Source: Streptacidiphilus sp. 4-A2 | Lineage (GTDB): Bacteria; Actinomycetota; Actinomycetes; Streptomycetales; Streptomycetaceae | Direction: 5' to 3' | Assembly (NCBI GenBank): GCA_014284505.1 | Contig: JAAFYY010000001.1 | Location: forward strand, 4,650,001-4,714,000 | Length of the DNA stretch: 64,000 nt | Shown: positions 28,428 to 38,295 of the stretch, in pieces | Numbering within the stretch: position 1 is the stretch's first letter | Layout: each line of letters opens with the position of its first letter | Translations under genes and position numbers: made by a program | The notes under the pieces: model-generated | Seen by the model: only the letters and a program-made list of their open reading frames with translations | Told to the model about the DNA's origin: nothing | The model's database searches: none

Positions 28428-29842
28428 TCAGCCCTGGGCCAGGTCGCGCCGGGTGTCGGGCACGCAGCGCCCGCCCTCGGTGCGGTAGGCCCAGCGCGCA
28501 CCCTGGGTGACCAGCTCGCGCACGGCCGCCAGGAAGCGCTCCACATGCTCGTCCGGGGTGCCCGCGCCGAAGCTGACCCGGATCGCGTTCAGGCTGCGCT
28601 CCCCCGGCAGCGAGGGCTCGGGCGCGCCGCACTCCGACGGGGCCGCCTCCTCGCCGCCGAGCAGGGTCCGCACCAGCGGGTGGGCGCAGAACAGGCCGTC
28701 GCGCACACCGATCCCGTACTCGGCCGAGAGCGCGGCGGAGAAGTGCGAGCTGTTCCAGCCCTGCACCACGAAGGAGAGCACGCCGACCCGCGGGTGGTCC
28801 TCGCGAACAGGCTGAGCACCCGCACCTCGGGATCTCGGCCAGGCCGTCGCGCAGCCGGGCGATCAGCTGCCGCTCGCGGTCCACCAGCGCGTCGAAGCCG
28901 GCGTCACGCAGGCCCGGCAGGCCGAGGCCACCGCGTAGGCGCCGATGACATTGGGCGATCCGCCTCGTGCCGGGCCGGGCCCTCGAACCACTGCACCGCC
29001 ACCGAGCCGTCGGCCTCCCGGAGACCAGCCGGCTGGCGCCGCGCCGGCCAGTAGGGCTCGGCGGCGTCCAGCCAGTCGCTGCGCCCGCGAGCACCCGGCG
29101 CCGAAGGGCGCGTAGAGCTTGTGGCCGGAGAAGGCCACCCAGTCGACGCCGAGCCCGCGGACCGACACCGGGTGGTGCGGGGCCAGCTGGGCGGCGTCCA
29201 GGACGATCCGGGCGCCGTGCCGGTGCGCGGTCTCGGCCAGCTCGCGGACCGGCCAGATCTCACCGGTGACATTGGAGGCGCCGGTCACGCAGACCAGTCG
29301 GGGGCCCTGCGGGTCGGCCGCCAGCGCGGCGTCCAGCTCGGCCACCGCCTGCTCCGGCGAGCGCGCGCGGGCAGACAGGCGACCTCAAGCTCGCGCTTGC
29401 GCCAGGGCAGCAGCGAGGCGTGGTGCTCGGTCTCGAAGGCGTACACCGGGTCCACGGGCAGTACCGCGGCCAGCAGGTTCAGCGAGTCGGTGGTCGCCTG
29501 GTGAAGACCACCTGGTCGTCCTCGCGCAGGTCCAGGAACTCGGCGACGGTGGCCCGGCTCTGCTCGTAGAGGTCGGTGGACAGCTGGGAGAGGTAGCCCG
29601 CGCCCCGGTGCACGCTGCCGTAGTAGGGGGCATAGGCGGAGACGTCGTCCCAGACCGCTGGAGGGCGGGGGCGCTGGCGGCGTAGTCCAGCGCGGCGTAG
29701 ACCACCTTCTCCCCGTTGACCAGCGGCACCTCGACCTCGCGGCCGAGCACCGGCAGCGCAGCACGGCAGTGGCATTTCCGGTGTTTCCGGCATTTCCGGC
29801 GGTCTCGGCGCAGGTCCGGGCGGCGTTCGGGTACGTGGACAT
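28428..29842 (-). CDS. Class V aminotransferase (cysteine desulfurase-like, PLP)
   Basis: About 470 residues after joining pieces. ALDYAASAPALQ near the N-terminus, TRATTDSLNLLAA, FETEHHASLLPWR, TGASNVTGEIWPV, VLDAAQLAPHHP, the PLP lysine in VAFSGHKLYAPFGAG, and SGSPNVIGA-type and RVSFGAGTP blocks. It is closest to SufS/CsdA and isopenicillin-epimerase-like enzymes, but no clear active-site Cys loop typical of a desulfurase is visible, so the reaction is unsure. At least six frame breaks (about 29755, 29660, 29505, 29370, 29090, 28965, 28815), the densest in the window. Start ATG at 29842. Confidence 0.8.
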
Positions 29843-30024
29843 GACTACCCCAGGCATCCATGGGATCCCTGACCGGGCCACGGCAGGCCGAAACGGGGGA
29901 TCCGCGCTTGCCCGGGGACAGTCGCCGGGCCCGGTCGTCACCTGGGAGCACCCCGCCACGGACGGAGGGTTGCCGGACAGCTAGCCAGGGCCGGTGCGGT
30001 GGGAGACCCACCGCGTGCTGTCAC

Positions 30025-31232
30025 TCATGACCTGTCAGTGAGTATAGGCAGAGCTCCGCCGGCGGGCGACGCCCCGTCCGGATTCCGAGACGGAGCACCG
30101 GGACGGCGCACCGACGACGGAGCACCGACCGGCGGCGCACCGACCGGCGGGCGGGAGCCGCCGACGCGGCTAGCCCCGCTGGTGGCCGCGACCAGCGGGC
30201 CAGCGTCCGCTCGGCCGCCCCGGACGATCGACTCGGCGGTCTGCTTCATCGCGGCCGCGAGCTGCTCGGCCAGCGGCGCGTCGGTCTGGTCCAGTGCCAC
30301 CAGCGCCGCGGCCGAGTTCATCAGCACCGCGTCGCGGACCGGCCCCTGCTCGCCGGCCAGCACCCGGCGGCCACCGCCGCGTTGTAGGCGGCGTCGGCCC
30401 GCGCAGCGCCTCGATCCCGACGCACCGCACACCGACCTCGCGCGGATCGAACACGGTTCTGCGGACCGAGCCCCCGCTGACCTGCCAGACGGTGGAGGTT
30501 CCGGTCACCGTCAACTCGTCCAGCCCGTCGTCACCCCTGAACACCAGTGCTGAATTGCCCCGTTCGGCGAGCACTCCGGCGATCAGTCCGGCCATCCGGG
30601 TGTCGAAGCAGCCGACCGCGTTGGCGGTGACCCGGGCCGGGTTGGTGAGCGGGCCGAGCAGGTTGAAGGAGGTGGGGATGGCCAGGTCACTGCGGGCAGT
30701 GCCGGCGTGGCGCATGGCCGGTGGAACACCGGCGCCGGGCAGTAGGTGATGCCGGTCTCCACGGCGACCTCGGCGATCCGCGCGGCCGTCAGCCGCAGAT
30801 TGACGCCCAGCTGCTCCAGCACGTCGGTGGCCCCGCTCGCGGAGGAGGCGGAGCGGTTGCCGTGCTTGACCACCAGCGCGCCCGCGCCGGCCGCGACGAT
30901 CGCCGACATGGTGGAGATGTTGACGGTCTTGGCCCGGTCGCCGCCGGTCCCGACGATGTCCACCGCCCGGCCGGCACCTCGATCACGGTGGCGTGCGCGT
31001 ACATCGCCTCGACCAGGCCGGTCACCTCGGCCACGGTCTCGCCCTTGGCCCGCAGCGCCACCAGGAACCCGACCTGGGCCGGGGTGGCCTCGCCTGACAT
31101 CACCTGGTCCATCGCCCAGGCGGTGTCGGCGGTGTCGAGGTCGGTCCTGGCGATCAGCGCGCTCAGGATGTCCGGCCAGGAACGGGCCTGCACACGGTCG
31201 TCTCCGCCGTTCGCAGGTTGCACGTTCGCCAT
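30025..31232 (-). CDS. trpD: Anthranilate phosphoribosyltransferase
   Basis: Second step of tryptophan synthesis: transfers phosphoribose from PRPP to anthranilate. Seen: ILSALIARTDLDTADTAWAM, the PRPP site VDIVGTGGDRAKTVNIST, HGNRSASSASGATDVLEQLG, and PTSFNLLGPLTNPA. Frame breaks near 30970, 30722 and 30395. In the 3' part the open frame runs about 40 residues past the normal end with a Pro/Arg/Gly tail. Another one-base slip near 30210 would give the family-like AERTLARWS, so the true C-terminus is uncertain. Start ATG at 31232. It stands near ctaE-qcr, as in mycobacteria, and away from trpEG. Confidence 0.9.
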
Positions 31233-31310
31233 GGCCAGGGCCTCTCGCTCGTCTCGCTCCAGTCCGGAGGGGCCAGACTATCGATACAGAGGCCGGTGAT
31301 CGGGCCGATC

Positions 31311-31722
31311 TCAGCCGACGAGATGCCGGTGATCGGTCCGCAGCAGCGCACTGGCGGCCTCGGCCAGGGCCACCGGGTCCACCGGGGCGGCGATCGCGGC
31401 GTCCGCGCGGCTCCAGACCGCGAGCCAGGAGTCCTGCGGGCGGCCGATCAGCACCAGCACCGGCGGGCAGCCGTAGATCTCGTCCTTGAGCTGGCGGCAC
31501 AGGCCCATCCCGCCCTGGGGGGTGGACTCGCCGTCCAGCACCAGCAGATCCAGCCTGCGGGTCCCCGCGGCGTGCGCGTCCAGGGCCTTGACCACGGCGG
31601 GCGCGTGGCGCACTCCAGGTAGTCGAGCTCGGCCAGGTCGGGGGCGGACGGCGGCCGAGCGCGAGCCGGACCTGCTCGCGGGTGTTGCGGTCGTCGCTGT
31701 AGACAAGAACGTTCAGTGCCAT
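31311..31722 (-). CDS. Degenerate response-regulator receiver protein
   Basis: About 135 residues, receiver domain only. Start MALNVLVYSDDRNTREQVRLAL with an acidic pair, and a possible phospho-Asp in LDLLVLDGES. The usual Lys after the fourth strand is missing (VLVLIGRPQDSW), and the usual K-P is AAPVDP. Phosphorylation or switching is therefore probably impaired and the protein may be a pseudo-receiver. Frame break near 31635. Divergent from ctaE. Confidence 0.75.
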
Positions 31723-32016
31723 CGTCCGCATCCCCTGGGGTGTGATCGGGACCACTTCGGCGTCCTGCCGGATGCTACTCCGCTATCTGACGCCCCGACA
31801 GCACGCCGGACACCACACCCCCGCTCCTCAGCCGTCCGGCTGCCGCCGGTTCACCATTTCGAGCGACCGACCGGCCTGTCGCGGCAACGCCTCCGGCCCT
31901 CCCCGCCCCGCCGATCGGGCTACCTTCCAGGTCGCCGGTCCGTCGGAGGGTACGTCACAAGCCGGACACACCGAGGTACACCCCCCGAGGTGAGAGCGGA
32001 ATAAGCGACCGACATA
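31723..32016. promoter_or_regulatory. Divergent promoter region, receiver gene and ctaE
   Basis: About 294 bases without a gene. The last 80 bases before ctaE are AT-richer (GCGGAATAAGCGACCGACAT, then AATGTCGG) and should hold the promoter of the ctaE-qcrCAB operon. No clear operator dyad found. Confidence 0.45.
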
Positions 32017-32634
32017 ATGTCGGTCGTGGCGACAGCAACTGTAGATACCGGGCACGCACACGGATCGGTCAGCCGACCGAACCTCACCAGCGTCGGAACC
32101 ATCGTCTGGCTGGCATCCGAGCTGATGTTCTTCGCGGCCCTCTTCGCGATGTACTTCACTCTCCGTTCCGTCACCGGAACGGCCTACTGGCACTCTCAGA
32201 ACCATGTTCTCGACGTCCCCTTCGCGTCGGTGAACACCACGATCCTGGTGCTCTCCTCCTTCACCTGCCAGATGGGTGTCTTCGCTGCCGAGCGCGGCGA
32301 TGTGAAGAAGCTCCGGGCATGGTTCATCACGACCTTCCTCATGGGCGCGATGTTCATCGGCGGTCAGATCTACGAGTACACAGATCTGGTCAAATCGCAT
32401 GGGATCTCCCTGTCCTCGTCCCCGTTCGGCTCGGTGTTCTACCTGACCACCGGCTTCCACGGGCTGCACGTGACGGGCGGTCTGATCGCCTTCCTGCTGG
32501 TCCTCGCGCGGACGTACGCCGCCAAGCGGTTCACGCACGCGCAGGCCACCGCCGCCATCGTCGTGTCCTACTACTGGCACTTCGTCGACGTGGTCTGGAT
32601 TGGCCTTTTCGCGACCATCTATCTGATCAAGTAG
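32017..32634 (+). CDS. ctaE: Cytochrome c oxidase subunit III
   Basis: Intact, 205 residues, the short actinobacterial form. Five hydrophobic segments, including VGTIVWLASELMFFAALFAM, TGFHGLHVTGGLIAFLLVLA and SYYWHFVDVVWIGLFATIYL. The Glu in ASELMFF and the WHFVDVVW block are family hallmarks. Part of the aa3 oxidase, which works as a supercomplex with the cytochrome bcc complex in actinobacteria. First gene of ctaE-qcrC-qcrA-qcrB; 107 bases separate it from qcrC. Start ATG at 32017. Confidence 0.97.
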   Translation: MSVVATATVDTGHAHGSVSRPNLTSVGTIVWLASELMFFAALFAMYFTLRSVTGTAYWHSQNHVLDVPFASVNTTILVLSSFTCQMGVFAAERGDVKKLRAWFITTFLMGAMFIGGQIYEYTDLVKSHGISLSSSPFGSVFYLTTGFHGLHVTGGLIAFLLVLARTYAAKRFTHAQATAAIVVSYYWHFVDVVWIGLFATIYLIK

Positions 32635-32741
32635 GCAGGGTCGGACCGTCTCCTCGGCGCACCGCCGGGCGGTCCCCACAGACCGACCTGACGGTCAACC
32701 AGACTCCAGACGCTCCTGCATCCTCAAACCGGGGTTAATCC

Positions 32742-33544
32742 GTGAAAAAGCTCTCCGCACGACGGCGCCACCCGCTGGCAGCGCTCGTCGTCCTACTCTT
32801 TGCGCTGGCGACCACCGGGGGGCTGTACGCCGCGTTCGCGCCGACCAGCAGTGCGCAGGCCGACACCAGCCAGTCCCTGGCTATCGAACAGGGCAAGAAG
32901 CTGTTCCAGGTCGGTTGCTCCAGCTGCCACGGTCTGAGCGGCCAAGGCACCAAGGACGGCCCGAGTCTGGTGGGTGTCGGTGGCGCAGCCGTTGACTTCC
33001 AGGTGGGCACCGGCCGCATGCCGGCCCAGCAGCCCGGCCCGCAGATCCCCTCCAAGAAGGTGATCTACAACCAGGCGCAGATCGACCAGCTCGCCGCCTA
33101 TGTCGCCTCCCTGGGCGCCGGGCCGGCCATCCCCACCTCGAACCAGTACGCCGCGGCGCGACGTCGCCGCAGGCGGGGAGCTCTTCCGCACCAACTGCGC
33201 GCAGTGCCACAACTTCGCCGGCTCCGGTGGCGCCCTCTCCGAGGGCAAGTACGCCCCCCCTGGACGGTGTGAGCGCCAAGCACATCTACGAAGCCATGCT
33301 GACCGGGCCGCAGAACATGCCGACCTTCCCGGACAGCACGATGCCCCTGCAGCAGAAGCAGGACATCATCGCCTACGTCGAGCACACGACGAACCAGGCG
33401 AAGAACCCCAACTACGGGGGTCTCACCCTGGGCTCCCTCGGTCCGGTCACTGAGGGTCTCTTCGGCTGGATCTTCGCGCTGGGCGCCCTGATCGGCATCG
33501 CCATCTGGATCGCTGCCCGCACTCCCAAGGCCAAGAAGTCATGA
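32742..33544 (+). CDS. qcrC: Diheme cytochrome c subunit of the bcc complex
   Basis: About 268 residues. Signal/anchor segment HPLAALVVLLFALATTGGLY, two class I cytochrome c domains with heme motifs CSSCH (near residue 66) and CAQCH (near 152), and a C-terminal membrane anchor LFGWIFALGALIGIAIWIAA. The diheme form passes electrons directly from the bc part to the aa3 oxidase without a soluble cytochrome c. Frame breaks near 33157 and 33255. Start GTG at 32742. Stop overlaps the qcrA ATG (ATGA). Confidence 0.96.
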
Positions 33545-34620
33545 CGAGCCAGGACAACATGTCTGAAGAACACCTGCCGGAGGCCACAGGGCCCCACGGC
33601 GGAGCAGTCGCCGTACACGACGACCCCTTCGCCGACCCGGGGCTTCCGCCCACGAACACCGCCGTACCGACATCGACGAGCGGGCCGCCGCCGGGCCGAG
33701 CGCCAGGTCGCGACCTGGTTCGTGCTCTCGATGCTGGCCACGATCGGGTTCATCGCCTCCTATGTGGCGATCAAGCCGTCCAACGGTGACGGCACCACCG
33801 GTGTCATCTATGTCTTCCCGCTCGGTCATGTCAGCGCGCTGAACCTGGCGCTCGGCTGCACCCTCGGCGTCTCCCTGTTCGCCATCGGCGCCGGCGCGGT
33901 CCACTGGGCCCGCACGCTGATGTCGGACGAGGAGCACATCGCCGAGCGTCACCCGATCGAGTCGACCCCCGAGGTCCGCGCGCAGGTCTTCGCGGACTTC
34001 CGCACGGGTGCGGCGGAGAGCGGCTTCGGCCGTCGCAAGCTGATCCGCAACACCATGATCGGCGCCATGGCCATGGTGCCGCTGTCGGCGATCATCCTGT
34101 TCCGCGACCTCGGTCCGCTGCCGGAGAAGAAGCTCGACACCACCGACTGGGCCGCGGGCAAGCTGCTCATGAACATGAACACCAACACCCCGCTGAAGCC
34201 CTCCGACATCCAGGTCGGTTCGCTGACCTTCGCGATGCCGCCCGGCCTCAACCCGGACGACCCGGCCGCGACCCGACCTTCCAGGAGGTCATCGCCAAGG
34301 CCGCACTGATGATCGTCCGGATGCAGCCTCCGACATCAAGGACGCCCAGTCGGCTTCCTGGGGCTACGAGGGTGTGCTCGCCTTCTCGAAGATCTGCACC
34401 CACGTCGGCTGCCCGATCAGCCTGTACGGCAGCAGACGCACCACGTCCTCTGCCCGTGCCACCAGTCGACCTTCACCTCTCGACGGCGGACGCGTGATCT
34501 TCGGCCCGGCCGGGCACCCCCTGCCGCAGCTTCGCATCGCGGTCAACGCCGACGGCTACTTGGAAGCCCTGGGACTTCAGCAAGCCCGTCGGCCCCGGCT
34601 TCTGGGAGCGCAGCGCATGA
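33541..34620 (+). CDS. qcrA: Rieske iron-sulfur subunit of the bcc complex
   Basis: About 358 residues, with the three N-terminal membrane segments typical of actinobacterial Rieske proteins (WFVLSMLATIGFIASYVAI; SALNLALGCTLGVSLFAIGA; MIGAMAMVPLSAIILF). The cluster motifs are both present: CTHVGCP (34398-34418) and CPCHQSTF (34451-34474). Frame breaks near 33670, 34270, 34330, 34430, 34475 and 34565. The stop at 34618-34620 overlaps qcrB's ATG (ATGA). Confidence 0.95.
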
Positions 34621-36293
34621 GCAACCACACCCCCTCAGGGACAACCGCCGAAGGCGGCCACGAGGAGCAGGTCGGCCACAGCGAGGCCGGCGTCCCCCAG
34701 GCCCACCTCGGCGAGAAGACCGCCGACTGGGTCGACGGCCGGCTAGGCATCTACGGCCTGGCCAAGGCCAACCTGCGGAAGATCTTCCGGACCACTGGTC
34801 CTTCATGCTCGTGAGATCTGCCTCTACAGCTTCATCATCATCATCCTGACCGGTGTCTACCTGACGCTGTTCTTCCAGCCGAGCATGGCCGAGGTCGTCT
34901 ACCACGGCTCGTACACGCCGCTCGACGGCATCAGCATGTCGCAGGCGTACGAGTCGACGCTGAACATCAGCTTCGAGGTGCGCGGCGGTCTGCTGATCCG
35001 GCAGATCCACCACTGGGCGGCCATCGTCTTCGTGGCGGCGATGCTCGTGCACATGATGCGCGTGTTCTTCACCGGCGCGTTCCGCAAGCCCCGTGAGATC
35101 AACTGGCTCTTCGGGTTCCTGCTGCTGTTCCTCGGCATGTTCGACGGCTTCATGGGCTACTCCCTCCCGGACGACCTGCTTTCCGGTACGGGTATCCGCT
35201 TCATGGAGGGCGCGATCCTGTCGGTGCGATCGTGGGCACCTACCTGGCGATGTTCCTGTACGGCGGGGAGTTCCCCGGCGACGACATCATCCCGCGCTTC
35301 TTCACCATCCACGTGCTGCTGATCCCGGGCATCATGCTGGGCCTGCTGGTGGCCCACCTGATCCTGGTCTTCTACCACAAGCACACCCAGTTCGCGGGCC
35401 CCGGCCGGACCGAGAAGAAACGTCGTCGGCATGCCGCTGATGCCGGTCTACATGGCCAAGGCCGGCGGGTTCTTCTTCCTGGTCTTCGGTCTGATCGCGT
35501 TCGTCTCGGCGATCGCCTCGGTCAACCCGATCTGGGCGTACGGCCCTACCGCCCCGACCAGGTGTCCACGGACGCCCAGCCGGACTGGTACATGGGCTTC
35601 TCCGAGGGCCTGATCCGGATCATGCCGGGCTGGGAGATCCACCTCTGGGGTCACACCCTGGAGCTGGGTGTCTTCATCCCGCTGGTGGTCTTCGGCCTGG
35701 TGATGGTCGTCATCGCGGTCTACCCCTTCCTGGAGGGCTGGGTCACCGGCGACAAGCGCGAGCACCACATCCTGGACCGCCCGCGCAACGCCCGATCCGC
35801 ACCGCCTTCGGTGTGGCCTGGATCGCGGAGTACATCATCCTGCTGGTCGCGGGTGGCAACGACCTCTTCGCCACCCACTTCCACATGTCGATCGACACGA
35901 TCACCTGGGCCTGCCGGATCCTGTTCTTCGTCGGCCCGGTCATCGCGTTCACGATCGCCAAGCGCTGGTGCATCGGTCTCCAGCGCCGGGACCGCGACAA
36001 GCTGCTGCACGGTCGCGAGACCGGCACCATCAAGCGGCTGCCGCACGGTGAGTTCATCGAGGTCCACGAGCAGCTCCCGCAGGAGGAGCGGTTCCGGCTC
36101 ACCGCGCACGAGCAGTACCAGCCGGTCGCGCTTGCCGTCGCCGGTGGACGAGAACGGTGTCAAGCGCAAGGTGAAGGCCACCGAGAAGCTCCGGGCCAAG
36201 CTGTCCCAGGGCTACTACGGCGAGGCCGCTCAGATCCCCAAGCCCACCTCCGAGGAGCACCAGGAGATCACCGCGGGCCACGGCCACCACTGA
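34617..36293 (+). CDS. qcrB: Cytochrome b subunit of the bcc complex
   Basis: About 558 residues. Heme-ligand histidine segments GGLLIRQIHHWAAIVFVAAM and LLIPGIMLGLLVAHLILVFY; the quinol-site equivalent is GPYRPDQVST and PDWYMGFSEGLIR. A long polar C-terminal tail ends SEEHQEITAGHGHH. Frame breaks near 34800, 35230, 35418, 35545, 35795 and 36130. Each is resolved by a single base with conserved sequence on both sides. Last gene of the operon; a strong terminator starts 20 bases after the stop. Confidence 0.96.
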
Positions 36294-36312
36294 TCCCCAG
36301 CTTCGCCACACA

Positions 36313-36346
36313 GCAGGGCCCGTCCGGACTTCCGGACGGGCCCTGC
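36313..36346 (+). terminator. Terminator of ctaE-qcrCAB
   Basis: Perfect 16-bp arms, GCAGGGCCCGTCCGGA (36313-36328) and its complement at 36331-36346, then GTGTTTCCCCTT. Located 20 bases after the qcrB stop. Confidence 0.88.
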
Positions 36347-36437
36347 GTGTTTCCCCTTCACGTCGTCCCTCCGCATCGCCCGGCGGCCCACCACCGGCGG
36401 CCGCCCAGGGCCCGGCTGAGCCCCTTCAGCGGCCCGC

Positions 36438-37671
36438 TCAGGCCTGCGGGCGGATGTACCCGGCCTGGGTCGCGGCCGGGGCGAGCACGGGGGCGGTCTG
36501 TACCACCCGGTGCAGCGCGCTGCCGCGCTGCCAGGCGCCCCAGGAGAGGTTCCAGTCCCCGTAGCCGTTGCCGAAGGGCTCCATGTCGTGCCCGTAGCTG
36601 TTGACCACCTGCACCAGGTCGCCCGGGCGGAAGGCGTCGAAGAACCACTTGGCGTTGCCGGTGCTCATCCCGGTGCAGCCGTGGCTGACGTTGGACACCC
36701 CCTGCGAGGACACCGACCAGGGCGCGGCATGGACGTACTCACCGCTCCAGGTCACCCGGGTGGCCCAGTGGACGTCCAGGTGGTAGGCGTTGGAGCTGTC
36801 CGAGGCGATGCCGACGGTGTTGGAGTCCATGAACACCTCCGACTCCTGCTCCAGCACCACCTTGATCCCGTTGCGGGTGGAGAAGCCCGGCTTGCCGGTG
36901 GTCACCGGGATGCTGTTGACCTCCTGGCCGTCCCGGTAGACGGTCATGTAGTCGCTGGCGGCGTCGGTCAGCGCCAGCATCCGGGCCCCGGTGCTGAAGC
37001 CGGCCTTGGCCGGCACCCCGCCGTAGAGGTCCCCCTCGACCTTGCGGCCGCCCAGGTCGTAGGAGACGGTGATCCGGGCGTGCGCGGGCCAGTAGACCTC
37101 GGGGCGGAAGTGCAGGGTCTTGTCGTCCACCCAGTACCAGCCGCCGCGCACGGAGGGGGTGGACCGCACCGTGAGCGCGCCCTCCACCAGCTTCCGGGCG
37201 GCGGGGTCGTGCACCGGCTGGCTCAGCGCCACCGAGACCGGCTCCCCCACGCCGTAGACCGCGCTCTCACCCGGGCTCAGCTTGGCCGTCAGCAGCCGTC
37301 CGGCCGGGGTGGTGGCGATCTGCCGGACAGTGCTGCCCGGCCGCCGTCGCCGTTGTCGGCGGCCACCCGGACGGTGTAGTGCTGGCCCGGGCTGAGCACC
37401 CGTCGGAGTGCCAGCTGCGGTTGTCGGCGGAGATCGCCCCGGCCACCAGCCTGCCGTCCGCGGCGCTGACGGTGACGTCGGTGAGCCGCCCGTGCAGCGC
37501 GTTGACGACCAGCGGCTGGGACGGGTCCACCGTGCCCTTGGGGCCGGTCTGCGGGCTGAAGCTGACCAGTCTGGCCGTGTCAGCGGCGGTCAGCTGACTC
37601 GCGCCGCCGCAGCCGCACAGGGCCAGTGGAGCGAGGAGCACGGCGATCGCCACTCCAGTACGAGCCCTCAT
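36438..37671 (-). CDS. L,D-transpeptidase lipoprotein (YkuD, Ig-like domains)
   Basis: About 411 residues. Signal LLAPLALCGCGG with lipobox LCGC. Two Ig-like modules (DTARLVSFSPQTGPKGTVDP; SVALSQPVHDPAARKLVEGA) precede the catalytic domain with the active-site motif VSHGCTGMSTGNAKWFF (His-Gly-Cys). Domain order matches the mycobacterial Ldt enzymes that make 3-3 cross-links in peptidoglycan. Frame breaks near 37395 and 37335. Start ATG at 37671. Lies between two respiratory operons. Confidence 0.92.
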
Positions 37672-37808
37672 GCGGTGGTCCTTCCAGAAGTTTGCGCCGG
37701 TTTTTCAATACACCGTCACATTCTAGAAATTCTGGACATAGCACACAGCTTCTACCACCCGCACGAGTGAACGGGGCGGGCAAGCGGGCCAGAAACGCCG
37801 GAAACGCC

Positions 37809-37849
37809 GCAGGGGCCGGGCACCGTGGATCACGGTGCCCGGCCCCTGC
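37809..37849. terminator. Strong hairpin downstream of ctaF, probable terminator
   Basis: Perfect 19-bp stem, GCAGGGGCCGGGCACCGTG (37809-37827) with its complement at 37831-37849 and a GAT loop. It lies 49 bases past the ctaF stop on the minus strand and would end the ctaC-ctaD-ctaF operon. Confidence 0.88.
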
Positions 37850-37897
37850 CGGTACTGCGGACTCAGCTCAGTGGGCCTGGGCTCACTGGGTCTGGGC

Positions 37898-38295
37898 TCA
37901 CTGGGTCTGGTTCTCGCCCCGGTAGTACTCGAAGACCCAACCGAAGATGCCGATCAGGACGATGGGGATGGAGAAGTACAGCAGCCACCAGCCGAAGATG
38001 ATGCCGGTGAAGGCCATGGCGCCACCGATGCCGAGCGACAGCGGCTGCCAGCTGTGCGGGCTGAAGAAGCCCATCTCGCCGGCGTCGTCCGAAACCTCGG
38101 CCTGCGGGTTGTCACCCGCACCGGTGTCCACCCGCTTGGCGGTGAACAGCAGGTAGAACGCGATGAACGAGCCCAGCCCGAAGGCCAGGAACAGGCAGGT
38201 GGTGCCGGTCGGTCGTGCGACCACAGGCCGTACCAGATGGCGATGCCGAGGACGAAGACGGCGAAGCCTGCGAAGATCTTGCCCTGTTCCCTCAT
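37898..38295 (-). CDS. ctaF: Actinobacterial cytochrome c oxidase subunit IV
   Basis: About 132 residues with four membrane segments: MREQGKIFAGFAVFVLG, FGLGSFIAFYLLFTAKRVDT, SLGIGGAMAFTGIIFGWWLL and IPIVLIGIFGWVFEYYRG. This small subunit is specific to actinobacterial aa3 oxidases. Frame break near 38210. Its ATG overlaps the ctaD stop (ATGA). Ends GENQTQ; the codons just before and after the stop sit in a short GGGTCT-type repeat. Confidence 0.92.
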
